Below the pieces are notes generated by a model, which did not search any database, was not told the DNA's origin, and saw nothing but the letters and a program-made list of their open reading frames with translations. From NCBI RefSeq assembly GCF_002197845.1, contig NZ_NIDE01000015.1, forward strand, positions 20,752 through 84,751: a stretch of DNA of 64,000 nt. The letters are read 5' to 3'. The first letter of the stretch is position 1; every line of letters begins with the position of its first letter. Below are positions 9,761-19,844 of this stretch, piece after piece. The stretch comes from Fimbriiglobus ruber (GTDB lineage: Bacteria; Planctomycetota; Planctomycetia; Gemmatales; Gemmataceae). A program made the translations under genes and the position numbers.

Positions 9761-12700
9761 GGAGATGACCGATCTCACACCTCGGCAGCACCTTTTTCAA
9801 TTTCTCCTCGGCCTCGTCGCTCGTTTTTGTCCCGTGGAGTCCAAGGTATTCGAGCTGGCTCAAGCCCTGGAGCGTTTTCAGTCCGGCGTCGGTCACCTTT
9901 GTTTCGGACAGATCCAGTCTTTTGAGGTTCTTCAAGCCCATCAGTTCTCGGAGCCCGGTGTCGGTGACGGACGTTCTGGACAGGTCCAGGATCGTAAGAT
10001 TTTCCCGTCCGGCTAATTCCCGAAGGCCTGTGCCGGTCACATTCGTCGTATCCAGTTCGAGCGTCGTGAGGTGTTGCAAGCCTTTAAGCTCTTTCAAGCC
10101 CGCGTCGGTGACACTGGTTCGACAAAGGCTGAGAACCTCCAGGGTCTTCAGTCCGGCCAGTTCTTTCAGCCCGGCGTGGGTGAACCGACTACCGGACAAC
10201 TTGAGCGAGAGGAGCCCGGTAAATTCACCCAACTCTTTCAATCCGAGGTCTGAGACGAAGGTGTCGGTCAAATCCAACGCGGTCAGTTTTCGGAAGGCTT
10301 TCAACACTTTCATCCCGTCGTCCGAAATCCCAGTATTCGTCAGCACTAGGGTAGTCAGATTGGATGAAGGTTTGAGATCCTTGATATCTTCGTCGGTAAT
10401 ACGGGTGTCGGTTAAATCGAGTTCGGTCAACTGGGTCAGCCGGGCGAGTTCCTTGAGCCCGAACTCGCCAATATTGGTGTGCGCCACGCTGAGAGAGGTG
10501 ATCTGTTTGAATCCGGCCAGTTCGGCCAGCCACTTCTTATCGAGCGCCACAAAACTTAAATCGAGCCGTTTAAGGTGACTCAAGTCTTTCAATTCTTTCA
10601 ACCCGGCACTCGTAACCTTCGAGTCGGGGAATTTGAACGCGGTGATCGCGTCCTGGGAATTCGGCCGCCCCCCGTCCGAAGACTCGGCGCCGGGCCACGC
10701 GTTAAGCTTGCCGATTTCATGAAGTACCTTCAGTGTCTCGTCCGTGTACAACTCCGACTCCAATGTGACCAAATTCAGATTCTTGAGACCCTTCAATTCC
10801 CGGAGCCCGCGACTCGTCACTTTGGTGTTGGTGAATTCGAACGCCGTTGCGTCGTTCGCCGTACGCGGCCCTTCGCCGTGATCGTCCGTCACGGCCAGCG
10901 CGTGGATCAGGCCGATCTCGCGGAGTGAGGCCAGGGTGCCATCCGTGATTTTTTCTCGCTCGATGTCGATGTGGCGGAGGTGGGTAAATTCGCGCAATTC
11001 CTTGAGCCCGGCGTCGGTTGCGGTTGTGAGATCCCACCGGAAAGTCGTTACCTCGGTCGGTGAGCGTGGCCTGCCATCGCCAGGAGGCGAGACATCGTTC
11101 GCTGAAGCACGATCGACCGTGTGAAGTAGGCCAATCTCGCGGAGCGTCTTCAGTCCCTCATCGGTGTAAACGGACCGCGGTAGCGAAAGGTCTGTAAGTC
11201 CCTTGAAATCCTTCAGTTCTTTCAGCCCGGCAGCGGTGATCTTGCTTTGAGACAAATTGAGCACGCGGATGTCACTGGGGCGCCGTGGGCGTGAGGGGTC
11301 GTCCTTGGGATCCCCCTGCCACGCGAACAACGTCGCGTCCGGCGGCGTGGCCTCGCCCAATATGTGGAGCAGCCCGAGTTGGCGCAACGTCTTCAATCGG
11401 CCGTCGGTGATCGCCGTGTCACTCAGACCCAGGTCGGTGAGCCGCGGGATACCGGAGAGTTCCAAGAGTCCCGCGTCGGTTACGGTCGTGTTCTCCAACT
11501 TGAGACTGCTCAGATTGCGATACTTTTTGAGTTTCTTCATTCCGGCGTCGGTAATCTTGGTACCGGACAAATTGAGCGATGTGATTTTGTCCAGACCTTG
11601 TATCGCCTCCAACCCCGTGTCGGATACAGCCGTATCGGATAGGTCGAGTTCTTCGAGCTTCCCGAGTTGTTTGACGATTCGGAGGTCAGTGTCGGTCACG
11701 GCGGACTTGGACAGGTTCAGATTTTCCAAGTTTCGGAAGCAGGCGACTTCTTGCAGTCCGACGCTCGTCAGGGCCGAATCGCTGAGATCCAACCCGACGA
11801 CATCGTCCACTGCCGACGGGCTACGCGGGGGGGCATAGCCGTCGGACAGTAAATGAAGCTTACCGGCTTCGCGGAGCGCCAAAACGTCGGTATCGGTGAT
11901 TCCGGACCGGTTCATCCGCACTTGGGAGAGGTTTTTCATCCGCGCCAGATCGCGCAGTGCTTTTCCATTTACAGGGGTTGATCCCAGGTCAAGGGAGATC
12001 AGACCAGGGAGTCCGCCAAGCGTTTTTGTGCAGTTATTCGAAATTTTTGACAGGGACAGATTGAGACAAGTGAGGTTCGTGAGCCCCTTTAATTCCTGAA
12101 GACCGATGTCGGTCACGGACGAGCCCGACAAGTTGAGCGTTGTGATCTCATCGGGTCGGCGGGGACGATCCGACGCATCGAGCTGGGCGATCGACAAGGC
12201 GGGCAGTAACCCGAGTTCGTTAGCGGACCGCAACAGATCGTCGGTCATCACGTGTGAACCGAACGAAATGTGAGTCAGGTTCCGACAGTCCTTAAGAGCG
12301 CGGAAAGCGCCGGGCACGAGCGGAGGGCGCCCGCCCGGTCTATCCCAGGGTAAACCGAAACGGAGTCGTTCGAGGTCTCGGACATCTTTCAATTTGCGAA
12401 GTCCTGCCTCGGTGACCCGACACCCATCGAGATCGAGACTGGTCAGGTGATGGAGGTTCTTCAAATCTTCCAACCCGTCATCCGTCACGGCTGTGTAACC
12501 GACATTGAGTGTACGAAGTTGCTTGAACTGCGTTAGACTCTTCAGTCCGCGGCCTGTCACTTTGCTGCCGGTGAGGTCGAGTTCCGTCAGGTTAGGAAAA
12601 TCGACCAATTCCTTCAGGCCGGCGTCCGTGATTTTCGTGCCGTTGAGCCACAGTTTGGTGACTTCGGCAAGTGTGTTCGGCACTGGGCGAGGGTGTTGTT

Positions 12701-14144
12701 GCCAGAAGTGGGTATTGTCGGCTCTGGCCCACGGCCGGAGTACTTTCGCCCGTCGGAGAGACTGTAACGTCGAGTCGGACAGAAATTGATGATCGAGATA
12801 AAGTTTCTCGAGATTTTTGAGGTCGCCGAGGGCCGCCAAGTCTCCGGTCGCACAGTTGTAAAGGGTCAGAGTTGTCAGCTTCTTAAAAACTCTCAGGTCG
12901 TCCACAGCCGCGGCACTCGACAAATCCAGGTCGGAAAGCTGGGTTGATCCCGACAGACGATTCAGACGGGTGACTTTGGTACCGGCCAGATGTAGTTTTG
13001 TGAGCCGCGAAAGTGGTCGCAGGGATTCCATTCCGGCATTGTCGATCGATGTATTGCTTAGCGAGAGAGTTGTCAGTGATGTCAACCCGCGTAATTCTTT
13101 TATTCCTTCGTTGGTCAGTTTTGTCCCCACCAGGTTGAGTTCGGTGAGATTTTTGAGCCCGCCCAATTCTTTCAGCCCGGCATCTCCGATATCGAGATGA
13201 TTCAGCGTGAGCGATTTCAGTTGCACCAGATCCTTGAGACATTTAAGACCTGCCTCCGTGAATCCTTGGCCTGCCACTTTGTTCGCTTTCTCCGAATACA
13301 AAGTGAGTGATGTCAGGTTTTTAAACGCCGAGAGATGCCGGAGCCCGTTATCGGACACTTCCGTGCTGGACAGCATCAACACGCGCAGCATCTTATGGTT
13401 TACAAGTTCCTTTAAGTCATCGTCGGTAATATTAATCGATACAAATCGGAGTGCCTCCAAACCGACCAGTTGTTTCAGAGCACCGCGGCCCTTCGGGCCG
13501 AGTTTGGTCGTGAACAGGCCGAGTTCTTTAAGCTTCTTAAAACCCTCCAATAAGACGAGGCAGGAGTCTGGATTCTTGGGGCTGTTCATCCCGAGAACGG
13601 TCAGATTTTTGAGACCTTGAAATTCCTTCAATTCGATGTCGCCCGCCGGACCGTCGAGCGAGAGCGAATGAATCTCGTCGTCTGTCCGGGGCCGCGAACC
13701 GTCCAGAGCCTCGGCAGTGGGTAACAGGTGAAGTCGCCCGATTTCTCGTAGTTGTCTTAAAGTGTCGGCGACCAGCACCACGTTAGGATAGAAAACAAGC
13801 TGGCGTATCGTCGGAGCGTTTCTTAAGGCACGCAAGTCGGGGACACAATGACTCCGGCTAAGATCCAAGCTTTCCGCTTTCAACTCCCGGATCGGACCGA
13901 GGATCTCGTCCAACGAGCGGCACTCCGTTCCGATCGCTGTGGCGACCCGAATCTCCCGCCGTTCCTCGTCCCAGGTAAACCCTTTGCTCTTGAGTTGCCG
14001 AATCGCAGCTTCTTTCTGACTCGGGGTGTCGGCCGCGAACACCGCCGGAGCGACGAACGCCAGGGCGAGAACAGCGATTAGAACCGGGCGAACCCGCACC
14101 GCGCGGAATAGCCAGGATGACTGGAGGGTAGCGCAGACGATCAT
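9750..14144 (-). CDS. Giant secreted leucine-rich-repeat protein
   Basis: 1464 residues. The N-terminus is a Sec signal peptide (basic MIVC...RAVRVRP, hydrophobic VLIAVLALAFVAPAVF, then AADT). The rest is a near-continuous solenoid of leucine-rich repeats of about 23-24 residues with the pattern LxxLxxLxLxxTxVTDxGLKEL, the ribonuclease-inhibitor / cysteine-free GALA-like type. Some units are interrupted by short linkers such as DGRPRSPTEVTTF, which recur at intervals and may divide the solenoid into blocks. No catalytic domain is seen. Such proteins in Gemmata-like bacteria are presumed to bind proteins outside the cytoplasm or at the envelope. It is convergent with proS and stands alone. Confidence 0.85.
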   Translation of the reverse strand: MIVCATLQSSWLFRAVRVRPVLIAVLALAFVAPAVFAADTPSQKEAAIRQLKSKGFTWDEERREIRVATAIGTECRSLDEILGPIRELKAESLDLSRSHCVPDLRALRNAPTIRQLVFYPNVVLVADTLRQLREIGRLHLLPTAEALDGSRPRTDDEIHSLSLDGPAGDIELKEFQGLKNLTVLGMNSPKNPDSCLVLLEGFKKLKELGLFTTKLGPKGRGALKQLVGLEALRFVSINITDDDLKELVNHKMLRVLMLSSTEVSDNGLRHLSAFKNLTSLTLYSEKANKVAGQGFTEAGLKCLKDLVQLKSLTLNHLDIGDAGLKELGGLKNLTELNLVGTKLTNEGIKELRGLTSLTTLSLSNTSIDNAGMESLRPLSRLTKLHLAGTKVTRLNRLSGSTQLSDLDLSSAAAVDDLRVFKKLTTLTLYNCATGDLAALGDLKNLEKLYLDHQFLSDSTLQSLRRAKVLRPWARADNTHFWQQHPRPVPNTLAEVTKLWLNGTKITDAGLKELVDFPNLTELDLTGSKVTGRGLKSLTQFKQLRTLNVGYTAVTDDGLEDLKNLHHLTSLDLDGCRVTEAGLRKLKDVRDLERLRFGLPWDRPGGRPPLVPGAFRALKDCRNLTHISFGSHVMTDDLLRSANELGLLPALSIAQLDASDRPRRPDEITTLNLSGSSVTDIGLQELKGLTNLTCLNLSLSKISNNCTKTLGGLPGLISLDLGSTPVNGKALRDLARMKNLSQVRMNRSGITDTDVLALREAGKLHLLSDGYAPPRSPSAVDDVVGLDLSDSALTSVGLQEVACFRNLENLNLSKSAVTDTDLRIVKQLGKLEELDLSDTAVSDTGLEAIQGLDKITSLNLSGTKITDAGMKKLKKYRNLSSLKLENTTVTDAGLLELSGIPRLTDLGLSDTAITDGRLKTLRQLGLLHILGEATPPDATLFAWQGDPKDDPSRPRRPSDIRVLNLSQSKITAAGLKELKDFKGLTDLSLPRSVYTDEGLKTLREIGLLHTVDRASANDVSPPGDGRPRSPTEVTTFRWDLTTATDAGLKELREFTHLRHIDIEREKITDGTLASLREIGLIHALAVTDDHGEGPRTANDATAFEFTNTKVTSRGLRELKGLKNLNLVTLESELYTDETLKVLHEIGKLNAWPGAESSDGGRPNSQDAITAFKFPDSKVTSAGLKELKDLSHLKRLDLSFVALDKKWLAELAGFKQITSLSVAHTNIGEFGLKELARLTQLTELDLTDTRITDEDIKDLKPSSNLTTLVLTNTGISDDGMKVLKAFRKLTALDLTDTFVSDLGLKELGEFTGLLSLKLSGSRFTHAGLKELAGLKTLEVLSLCRTSVTDAGLKELKGLQHLTTLELDTTNVTGTGLRELAGRENLTILDLSRTSVTDTGLRELMGLKNLKRLDLSETKVTDAGLKTLQGLSQLEYLGLHGTKTSDEAEEKLKKVLPRCEIGHLRPR

Positions 14145-14238
14145 GTGGACCCCGGACAGTGGTCGGCTTTGGTGAATCGGGTACCAAAGGGCACGACCGT
14201 TTCAACCGAGCGATCGCCAGGGTATCGGAGGAGTCGTC

Positions 14239-14287
14239 AAAAACAAAAACCCGGGCCGTAGTACCGGTTCGGTACTTCTCGCACGGG
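14239..14287 (-). terminator. Rho-independent-like terminator downstream of the esterase gene
   Basis: On the minus strand a hairpin (core AGTACCG-GTT-CGGTACT at 14260-14276, flanked by CCCG/CGGG) is followed by a U-rich tract (complement of 14239-14250). It lies about 110 bp after the stop codon of the leftward gene at 14397-15161. Confidence 0.6.
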
Positions 14288-14396
14288 TGCCTGTCGATGA
14301 AAATGTCTCGTCCGTTCCCACCGGCTTTTCGCGGACTTGCTTACTTAACGCCGGTGGGGTCACTTTGTTTGCGCGATGGTGGTCACAGATCTGCCA

Positions 14397-15161
14397 CTAC
14401 GCCGTCGCCAACCCACCGAGCAGTCGCCCATAATCGGCCGCCCGATCGTGCCACTCGCCGGCGCGGCGCATCAGGCGGTTCGGCCAATTCACGAGATTGA
14501 GGTGGTCGCCGACCCACTGCTCGGTCTGTTCGCCCCACGTCGCGGACGCGACCGACACCACGCCGTCGTTCGGACCTTCCGCCCGGCCGACGATCCGGCT
14601 CGGGAACGCCCACTCCGGGCCGAGGTACGGCTTCTCACACACGCCGGCCACCGAACGGTAGAGGACGCCGGGGGCGTCGGGCACGAGTTCGTTGAACCGG
14701 CGGCAGGCGTCCGTCGTCAGGTCGAAGAGCGCGTGGTTCAGCGAGCCGAGGGTGCGGATGAACGGCCGGGCCACGCGCAGGCACTTTTCCGCCCAGTCCG
14801 CGAACGCGGTCCCGTGGTGCGGGGTGCCGATGGTCGTCAGCGATAACACTTGACCGGCCATGCCGAGGCGGGAAATCATGTACCGCGCGTCGAGTCCGCC
14901 GAGGCTGTGGCCGACGAGGTGGACCGCCCGCCCGCCGAGTTCCCGGCGGAGGTACGCCTTCAATTCGGCCGCCCGCGTCGCGATCCGGGCCGTCGGGCTG
15001 ACGCGGGGGACGTAAACCCGGTTCCCGAGGGCTTCGAGATACCCGCGGACGCCGGGGAAATATTCTTTCGCCGGGCGGTGCTTCGCGGCGAAGCGGCCGA
15101 AGAGGCAGAGCCCGTGAACCAGAACCACGGGGGCGGAAAGTATTGTTGAGGTCTCGGTCAC
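14397..15161 (-). CDS. Lipase/esterase of the alpha/beta-hydrolase fold
   Basis: 254 residues starting at a GTG (15161) with an AGAAGGA box 10 nt upstream; the much longer open frame to the right overlaps the dehydrogenase gene and is not coding. The text VVLVHGLCLFGRF supplies the oxyanion-hole region, and VHLVGHSLGGLDARY the nucleophile elbow (Ser near residue 91). TTIGTPHHGTAFADW and DGVVSVASATWG are typical of the triacylglycerol-lipase / PGAP1-like group. The His of the triad is probably in GDHLNLVNW near residue 228. No signal peptide is seen. It acts alone; the substrate is unknown. Confidence 0.8.
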   Translation of the reverse strand: MTETSTILSAPVVLVHGLCLFGRFAAKHRPAKEYFPGVRGYLEALGNRVYVPRVSPTARIATRAAELKAYLRRELGGRAVHLVGHSLGGLDARYMISRLGMAGQVLSLTTIGTPHHGTAFADWAEKCLRVARPFIRTLGSLNHALFDLTTDACRRFNELVPDAPGVLYRSVAGVCEKPYLGPEWAFPSRIVGRAEGPNDGVVSVASATWGEQTEQWVGDHLNLVNWPNRLMRRAGEWHDRAADYGRLLGGLATA

Positions 15162-15284
15162 CGCGGATGATCCTTCTATAACAACCCGTCGTCGCCGTCG
15201 ATGGCGTGGGTGGAAAGCGGTTGAGATCGAATGCCGAATTCGCAGGGGTGAGGACCGGGCTGACGACGGCGGTAATCTCACAAA

Positions 15285-15297
15285 TGTATTAAATACA
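15285..15297. promoter_or_regulatory. Small palindrome upstream of the dehydrogenase gene
   Basis: TGTATT-A-AATACA is a perfect 13-bp palindrome ending 27 bp before the ATG at 15324, in an AT-rich patch of otherwise GC-rich DNA. It could be an operator or part of a promoter. No matching family is recognised. Confidence 0.3.
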
Positions 15298-15323
15298 CAT
15301 AGCAGCTTCACGGAAAATTCGCA

Positions 15324-16232
15324 ATGACTATTTCCGCCGCCGCACCGGGTAAGACGAAAATTGGCTGGATCGGGACCGGCGTGATGGGCCGGTGGATGTG
15401 CCAGCACGCCATGACCAAGGGATTCGCGGCGACCGTCTACAACCGCAGCGCGGACAAACTCCAGCCCCTGGTCGACGCCGGCGCGACGGCGGCCGCCTCG
15501 CCGAAAGAAGTAGCCGCCAGGAGCGACATCGTCTTCGCGATCGTCGGGTTCCCGAAGGACGTTCGCGAAGTCTTTCTTGGCGCCGACGGCGCGCTGGCCG
15601 GGAGCAAGCCGGGCACCATCCTGGTCGACATGACGACCAGCGACCCGTCCCTCGCCGTCGAGATTTACGAGGCGGCCAAGGCAAAGCGCGTCCACAGCCT
15701 GGACGCCCCGGTGTCGGGCGGGGACGTGGGTGCAAAGAACGCGGCCCTCTCGATCATGATCGGTGGCGACAACGATGTTGTAGCCGCGGTGGCGCCGGTG
15801 TTCGAGGCGATGGGCAAAACGATCGTCCACCAGGGCAAGGCGGGGGCCGGCCAACACACCAAGATGGTCAACCAGATCCTTATTTCGTCGAACATGATCG
15901 CGGTCTGCGAAGGCTTGCTGTACGGATACAAGGCGGGGCTCGACCTGGAGACCGTGTTCAAGTCCGTCTCGGTCGGGGCGGCCGGGAGCAAGGCGCTGGA
16001 GGTCCTCGGGCCGCGGATGCTGGCCCGGAATTTCGAGCCCGGTTTTTACGTCGAACACTTCATCAAGGACATGGGCATCGCCCTCGCGGAAGCCGAGAAG
16101 ATGAACCTGAGTCTGCCCGGCCTGGGACTCGCCAAGCAACTTTATGAAGCGGTGCGGGCACAGGGGTACGGAAGGAAAGGCACCCACGCCCTCCTGATGG
16201 CGCTGGAGACATTGAACGGCATCAAGCGGTGA
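15324..16232 (+). CDS. NAD(P)-dependent beta-hydroxyacid dehydrogenase (3-hydroxyisobutyrate dehydrogenase family)
   Basis: 302 residues. The Rossmann motif [13 protein letters not shown] lies near residues 13-25. The substrate-binding signature [21 protein letters not shown] (near residues 124-144) and the catalytic-lysine motif [13 protein letters not shown] (Lys near residue 180) follow. These are hallmarks of the family that oxidises 3-hydroxyisobutyrate, tartronate semialdehyde or similar substrates, including glyoxylate/succinic-semialdehyde reductases. The exact substrate cannot be read from sequence. It is probably a soluble cytoplasmic dimer or tetramer. It is divergent from the lipase gene, sharing a 162-bp intergenic region. 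Confidence 0.88.
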   Translation: MTISAAAPGKTKIGWIGTGVMGRWMCQHAMTKGFAATVYNRSADKLQPLVDAGATAAASPKEVAARSDIVFAIVGFPKDVREVFLGADGALAGSKPGTILVDMTTSDPSLAVEIYEAAKAKRVHSLDAPVSGGDVGAKNAALSIMIGGDNDVVAAVAPVFEAMGKTIVHQGKAGAGQHTKMVNQILISSNMIAVCEGLLYGYKAGLDLETVFKSVSVGAAGSKALEVLGPRMLARNFEPGFYVEHFIKDMGIALAEAEKMNLSLPGLGLAKQLYEAVRAQGYGRKGTHALLMALETLNGIKR

Positions 16233-16340
16233 GGTGTCGGCGGTCCTTCGACGATGCACGGGTGTAGGGTACGCTATTGCGTGCCGTCGCTTCCCGCGGC
16301 AAAACCGGCACGCAGGAGCGTGCCCGACAAGAACTACCAA

Positions 16341-16669
16341 CTACGACTCAAACGAGTTGCGAATGGGCGGATCGAACACGGCATCGAGTTGTTCGGGGGT
16401 TAAGCCGGTTATCGTGACATGAAAGGGTTGCACGCGTTTCGTCGGGTCGGGACGACGTGGCCTCCGGCTGCCCGGATTCGCTCGGTGGACGATATCCGGA
16501 CCTGACCATGTGCGATGTATGCGGAGAGTTCTGCAATGGATTTTCCGGGCTCACTGTGCGCGGTCGAGCCTGTGATCGTCACGCCGGCTTCTTGAAAAGT
16601 CTGAACGCTCCACCCGCCCTGGGGCGGCGGGCCGATATCGCCTTTCACGACTATTGCGATGTGTGCCAT
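16341..16669 (-). pseudogene. Frameshifted small hypothetical gene
   Basis: A short protein begins MAHIAIVVKGDIGPPPQGGW at 16669 and runs in one frame to a stop at 16409. The neighbouring frame then gives a natural-looking continuation RVQPFHVTITGLTPEQLDAV, ending at the TAG at 16341-16343. The two frames overlap around 16440-16470, which suggests a one-base indel in an original protein of about 105 residues. The family is not recognised. It could also be two overlapping fragments, or chance. Confidence 0.35.
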
Positions 16670-16828
16670 CGTGCGAACTCCAGTCGTTGCTCCGCGGGCG
16701 GGCAGGTCTATCCTTCACGTGGCCAGGGATGAGGTCACCCCGGACCTGCGCTAGCGTGACGATCGTTTTGAGCCCGAGGAGGATCGCGTCGTGTATGTCC
16801 GTCCTGGTCTATGCGAAATCAAAAAAAC

Positions 16829-16860
16829 ACGCTAACCGGCGCAAAAAGCGCAAAAAATCC
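16829..16860. repeat. GCGCAAAAAGCGCAAAA repeat, copy 1
   Basis: ACGCTAACCGGCGCAAAAAG and the following CGCAAAAAATCC recur, inverted and slightly altered, at 32781-32818. The unit lies between a small frameshifted gene and the end of the flippase-like gene. Confidence 0.6.
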
Positions 16861-16939
16861 CATCGCAAACAGCGGGCCGCCGGGCATGCACGCCATCTTC
16901 GCGCGGGCCGCCACCTTGCACTATCGGCCGCCCGGATGT

Positions 16940-18037
16940 TCAGGCCGCCGGGCCGGTGGGCACAATCATTTCGGACGTGGCGGCGCGTTCCGCGTACGGG
17001 TCGTCCTGCTCGCCGGCCGCTTCCGCTTCCTTGATCGGGAGTTCGGCCTTCATCCGCAGGTACGCGATGTAGCCGATCAGCCCGAGCGTCCACTCGATCA
17101 ACCGCATGGAGAGGCGTCCAGCGACGCCGACGGCGGCCGCCTCGGGGCCGCGGATGAGCGTGTACAGGTATCCGAAAATCGCTTCCCCGCCGCCCACGCC
17201 GCCCGGGGCGGGGAAGAACGCCTGCGCGATGTACCCGATCGGCGCGATCACGAAGTGCTCGGGCAACGTGCCCAACAGATCCCGGTTCTCGGGCGGGAAG
17301 ACCTGCACCGAGAAGTGGAAGATGAACACGAAGGCGGGGTGCGTCAGCGCCGACAAGGCGAGGGCAAGCAGGACCGCCCCCGGCCGCTGCCGGTACGTCC
17401 AGACGGCGTACCACACTTCGGCCAAATGGTGCCCGAGTTTGGGGATCTTGTGCAACCGTCCGGCGAACCGGTCCGCGCGGGCCGTCGGCAGAAACCCGAG
17501 GGCGATGTACCCGACCGTCATCACGACCACGATCCCGGCGCAGACGCGGATGATGTACTGCAAGTACTCGTTGGCCAGGATCTGTTGATTCCCGGTGAAC
17601 CAACACCACCCGCCCACGACCGCGACGAACAGGATCAGGCCGTACAGCCCGATGACCCGGTCGGCCATCACGGTGGCGACGGCCGCCGCCCGGCGGCCCG
17701 GTTGGTCCTTGGCGATGAAAAACGCTTTCACCAGGTCGCCGCCGACCGACCCCGGCAGGAACGAGTTATAGTAGTACCCGACGAGCCCGAGTCGGACCGC
17801 GCCGCGGGCGGAAAACGGGAGGCCGAGGGCGTGGACGAGGATGTACCACCGGTACATTTGAATGGCCGTGCAAACGACGCTGAGCGCGGCCGCGGCGAGA
17901 AGGTACTCCCACTGCGGTTCCTGACGGAACAGGTTCTGGAGTTGATTCCAAAACTTCGCGACGACGTACGCGAGGGCGCCGAACCCGAGGCCGTACTTCA
18001 GCAGGTTGGAGATCAGATTCGAACTAAGCTTTTTCAC
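16940..18037 (-). CDS. Flippase-like integral membrane protein (LPG-synthase TM / UPF0104 family)
   Basis: 365 residues with about eight hydrophobic helices. The signature GYYYNSFLPGSVGGDLVKAF (near residues 105-125) and the following ADRVIGLYGLILF stretch identify the family of the membrane half of lysylphosphatidylglycerol synthase and related glycolipid flippase-like proteins. GVGGGEAIFGYLYTLI near residue 305 is the second conserved loop. Members translocate or synthesise lipids at the inner membrane, often with glycosyltransferases, but no partner is adjacent here. A charged cytoplasmic C-terminus ends the protein. The gene stands alone. Confidence 0.82.
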   Translation of the reverse strand: MKKLSSNLISNLLKYGLGFGALAYVVAKFWNQLQNLFRQEPQWEYLLAAAALSVVCTAIQMYRWYILVHALGLPFSARGAVRLGLVGYYYNSFLPGSVGGDLVKAFFIAKDQPGRRAAAVATVMADRVIGLYGLILFVAVVGGWCWFTGNQQILANEYLQYIIRVCAGIVVVMTVGYIALGFLPTARADRFAGRLHKIPKLGHHLAEVWYAVWTYRQRPGAVLLALALSALTHPAFVFIFHFSVQVFPPENRDLLGTLPEHFVIAPIGYIAQAFFPAPGGVGGGEAIFGYLYTLIRGPEAAAVGVAGRLSMRLIEWTLGLIGYIAYLRMKAELPIKEAEAAGEQDDPYAERAATSEMIVPTGPAA

Positions 18038-18163
18038 ACCACGCTCCCGCGTCGGGTCGAAGGGCGGGGCGTCGGACGCCGGCCGCCGGGAGCGGGTATT
18101 CTCCGGAAGGCGGCCGGATACGTCAATTCGAGGTGTGGTCGCCGGGGCGAATCAGGAACCGGA

Positions 18164-19582
18164 TTACGCGAGGATGTCTTTGACCACCTCGCCGTGAACG
18201 TCGGTGAGCCGGTAGTCCCGGCCCTGGAAGCGGTAGGTCAGTTTGGTGTGGTCCAGCCCAAGTAGATGCAGGATCGTGGCTTGCAGGTCGTGGACGTGGA
18301 CCGGGTTCTCGGCCACGCTGTACCCGATGTCGTCGGTCTTGCCGTAAACGAACCCGCGTTTGACGCCGCCACCGGCGAGCCACATCGTGTACGCGTCGAT
18401 GTGGTGGTCTCGGCCGATCGTCTCCCGCGGCTCGCCCATCGGGGTGCGGCCGAACTCGCCGCCCCAGACCACGAGCGTCGAATCGAGCAGCCCGCACCGC
18501 TTCAAGTCCGCCACCAGAGCGGCGCACGGTTTGTCGATTTCTTTGCAGATATTGTCCAGCGGCTTGGTCAAGTCGAGGCTGCCGCCGTGGTGGTCCCAGT
18601 CGGTGTGGTAAAGCTGGACGAAGCGGACGCCCCGCTCGACCAACCGCCGGGCGAGCAGGCAGTTCGCCCCGAACGACGGCTTACCCGGCTCGGCTCCGTA
18701 GAGGGCGAGCGTGTCCTTCGATTCCTTGGCGATGTCCATCAGCTCCGGTGCGGCGGTCTGCATCCGGTACGCCATCTCATACGCAGCGATCCGCGTCTCG
18801 ATTTCCGGGTCGCCGACCGACGTGTGGTGCAACCGGTTCATATCGCGGACCGCGTCCACGAACTCGCCCTGCTGCTTGGGATCGACGCCCGGCGGGGATT
18901 TGAGGTCGAGGATCGGGTGCGCGCCTTTGAGGAACGGTACGCCCTGGTGGGTGGTCGGCAGGAACCCGGACGAATACAGCGCCGCGCCGCCGCGGGGGCC
19001 GCGGGGGCCGGACTGGAGGACCACGAAGCCCGGCAAGCTGTCGGACGCCGACCCGATCCCGTAAGTGACCCACGACCCCATGCTCGGCCGGCCGAACTGC
19101 GGCGAGCCGGTGTTCACGAAACATTTCGCCGGGCCGTGGTTGAACACGTCCGTCTTCATTCCCCGGACCCAGCAGACGTCGTCGGCGATGGCGCGGTGGT
19201 ACGGGAGCAGGTCGCTCACGTCCATCCCGCACTGTCCGGCTTTAGCGAACTTCCGCCGGCACCCGAGTACCTTGGGCGTCCCCTTTAGGAACGCGAACCG
19301 CTTGCCGTCGATGAACGTCTTCGGGATGGGCTTCCCGTCGAGTTTGTTCAACTCGGGCTTGGGGTCGAACAGTTCGAGCTGGCTCGGCCCGCCGGCCATG
19401 AACAGGTAGATGACGGCCTTCGCCTTCGGCGCGAAGTGCGGCGGCTTCGGCGCGAGCGGCGACGCCCCCACCGCGGCGGACGCATCCCGGCTTAGGAGTG
19501 CGGCGAGGGCGGTCGACCCGACGCCGACGCCGCAATCGCGGAAGAAGTGCCTTCGGGTGGAAGCGAGGAGAGATGGTGTCAT
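18164..19582 (-). CDS. DUF1501 protein with Tat signal
   Basis: 472 residues. The N-terminus [20 protein letters not shown] is a twin-arginine signal, so the protein is exported folded. The body is typical DUF1501, a sulfatase/alkaline-phosphatase-like fold very abundant in Planctomycetes: [19 protein letters not shown] near the start and [14 protein letters not shown] near residue 385. The paired gene to the right (19845-22160) encodes a DUF1549/DUF1553 protein. These two families are almost always neighbours in planctomycetes, and their joint function is unknown. A role in degrading or binding extracellular polymers has been proposed for the class. The 262-bp gap between them is filled by repeats. 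Confidence 0.9.
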   Translation of the reverse strand: MTPSLLASTRRHFFRDCGVGVGSTALAALLSRDASAAVGASPLAPKPPHFAPKAKAVIYLFMAGGPSQLELFDPKPELNKLDGKPIPKTFIDGKRFAFLKGTPKVLGCRRKFAKAGQCGMDVSDLLPYHRAIADDVCWVRGMKTDVFNHGPAKCFVNTGSPQFGRPSMGSWVTYGIGSASDSLPGFVVLQSGPRGPRGGAALYSSGFLPTTHQGVPFLKGAHPILDLKSPPGVDPKQQGEFVDAVRDMNRLHHTSVGDPEIETRIAAYEMAYRMQTAAPELMDIAKESKDTLALYGAEPGKPSFGANCLLARRLVERGVRFVQLYHTDWDHHGGSLDLTKPLDNICKEIDKPCAALVADLKRCGLLDSTLVVWGGEFGRTPMGEPRETIGRDHHIDAYTMWLAGGGVKRGFVYGKTDDIGYSVAENPVHVHDLQATILHLLGLDHTKLTYRFQGRDYRLTDVHGEVVKDILA

Positions 19583-19609
19583 GGGGATTTCAGGGGATAG
19601 AAGAATGAT

Positions 19610-19834
19610 TTCGCCGCAGAGGGCACGAGAGGGCGCAAGAGAAAACCAAGAAAAAGAGATTCACCGCAGAGGGCACGAGAGGGCGCAAAGGAAAACCAAG
19701 AACATTCATTTTAAAGCCAAGCATTCATCAGAAAGAGCTTGAAACAAGATACTAATGCGAATGATTGATTTTTTTTTCTTACTCTACTCTTCCGTTCTCC
19801 TCTCATGTGCCCTCTCGTGCCCTCTGCTGTGAAT
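19610..19834. repeat. Direct and inverted repeats between paired genes
   Basis: Two direct copies of a 43-bp unit (19610-19652 and 19660-19702; core GCAGAGGGCACGAGAGGGCG) are followed by an inverted partial copy at 19810-19834. The start of the unit (TTCGCCGCAGA) matches the element at 595-728, suggesting a related family. The whole lies between the DUF1549/1553 and DUF1501 genes. Confidence 0.75.
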
Positions 19835-19844
19835 AAGGTTTTGG

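Noticed and set aside
15162..16340. Long leftward extension of the lipase frame to 16340
   Set aside because: It overlaps the dehydrogenase gene antisense and has no protein-like text before the GTG at 15161.
19610..19702. Two direct repeats that could suggest a CRISPR array
   Set aside because: Only two units, only 7 bp between them, no cas genes, and the unit also occurs inverted.
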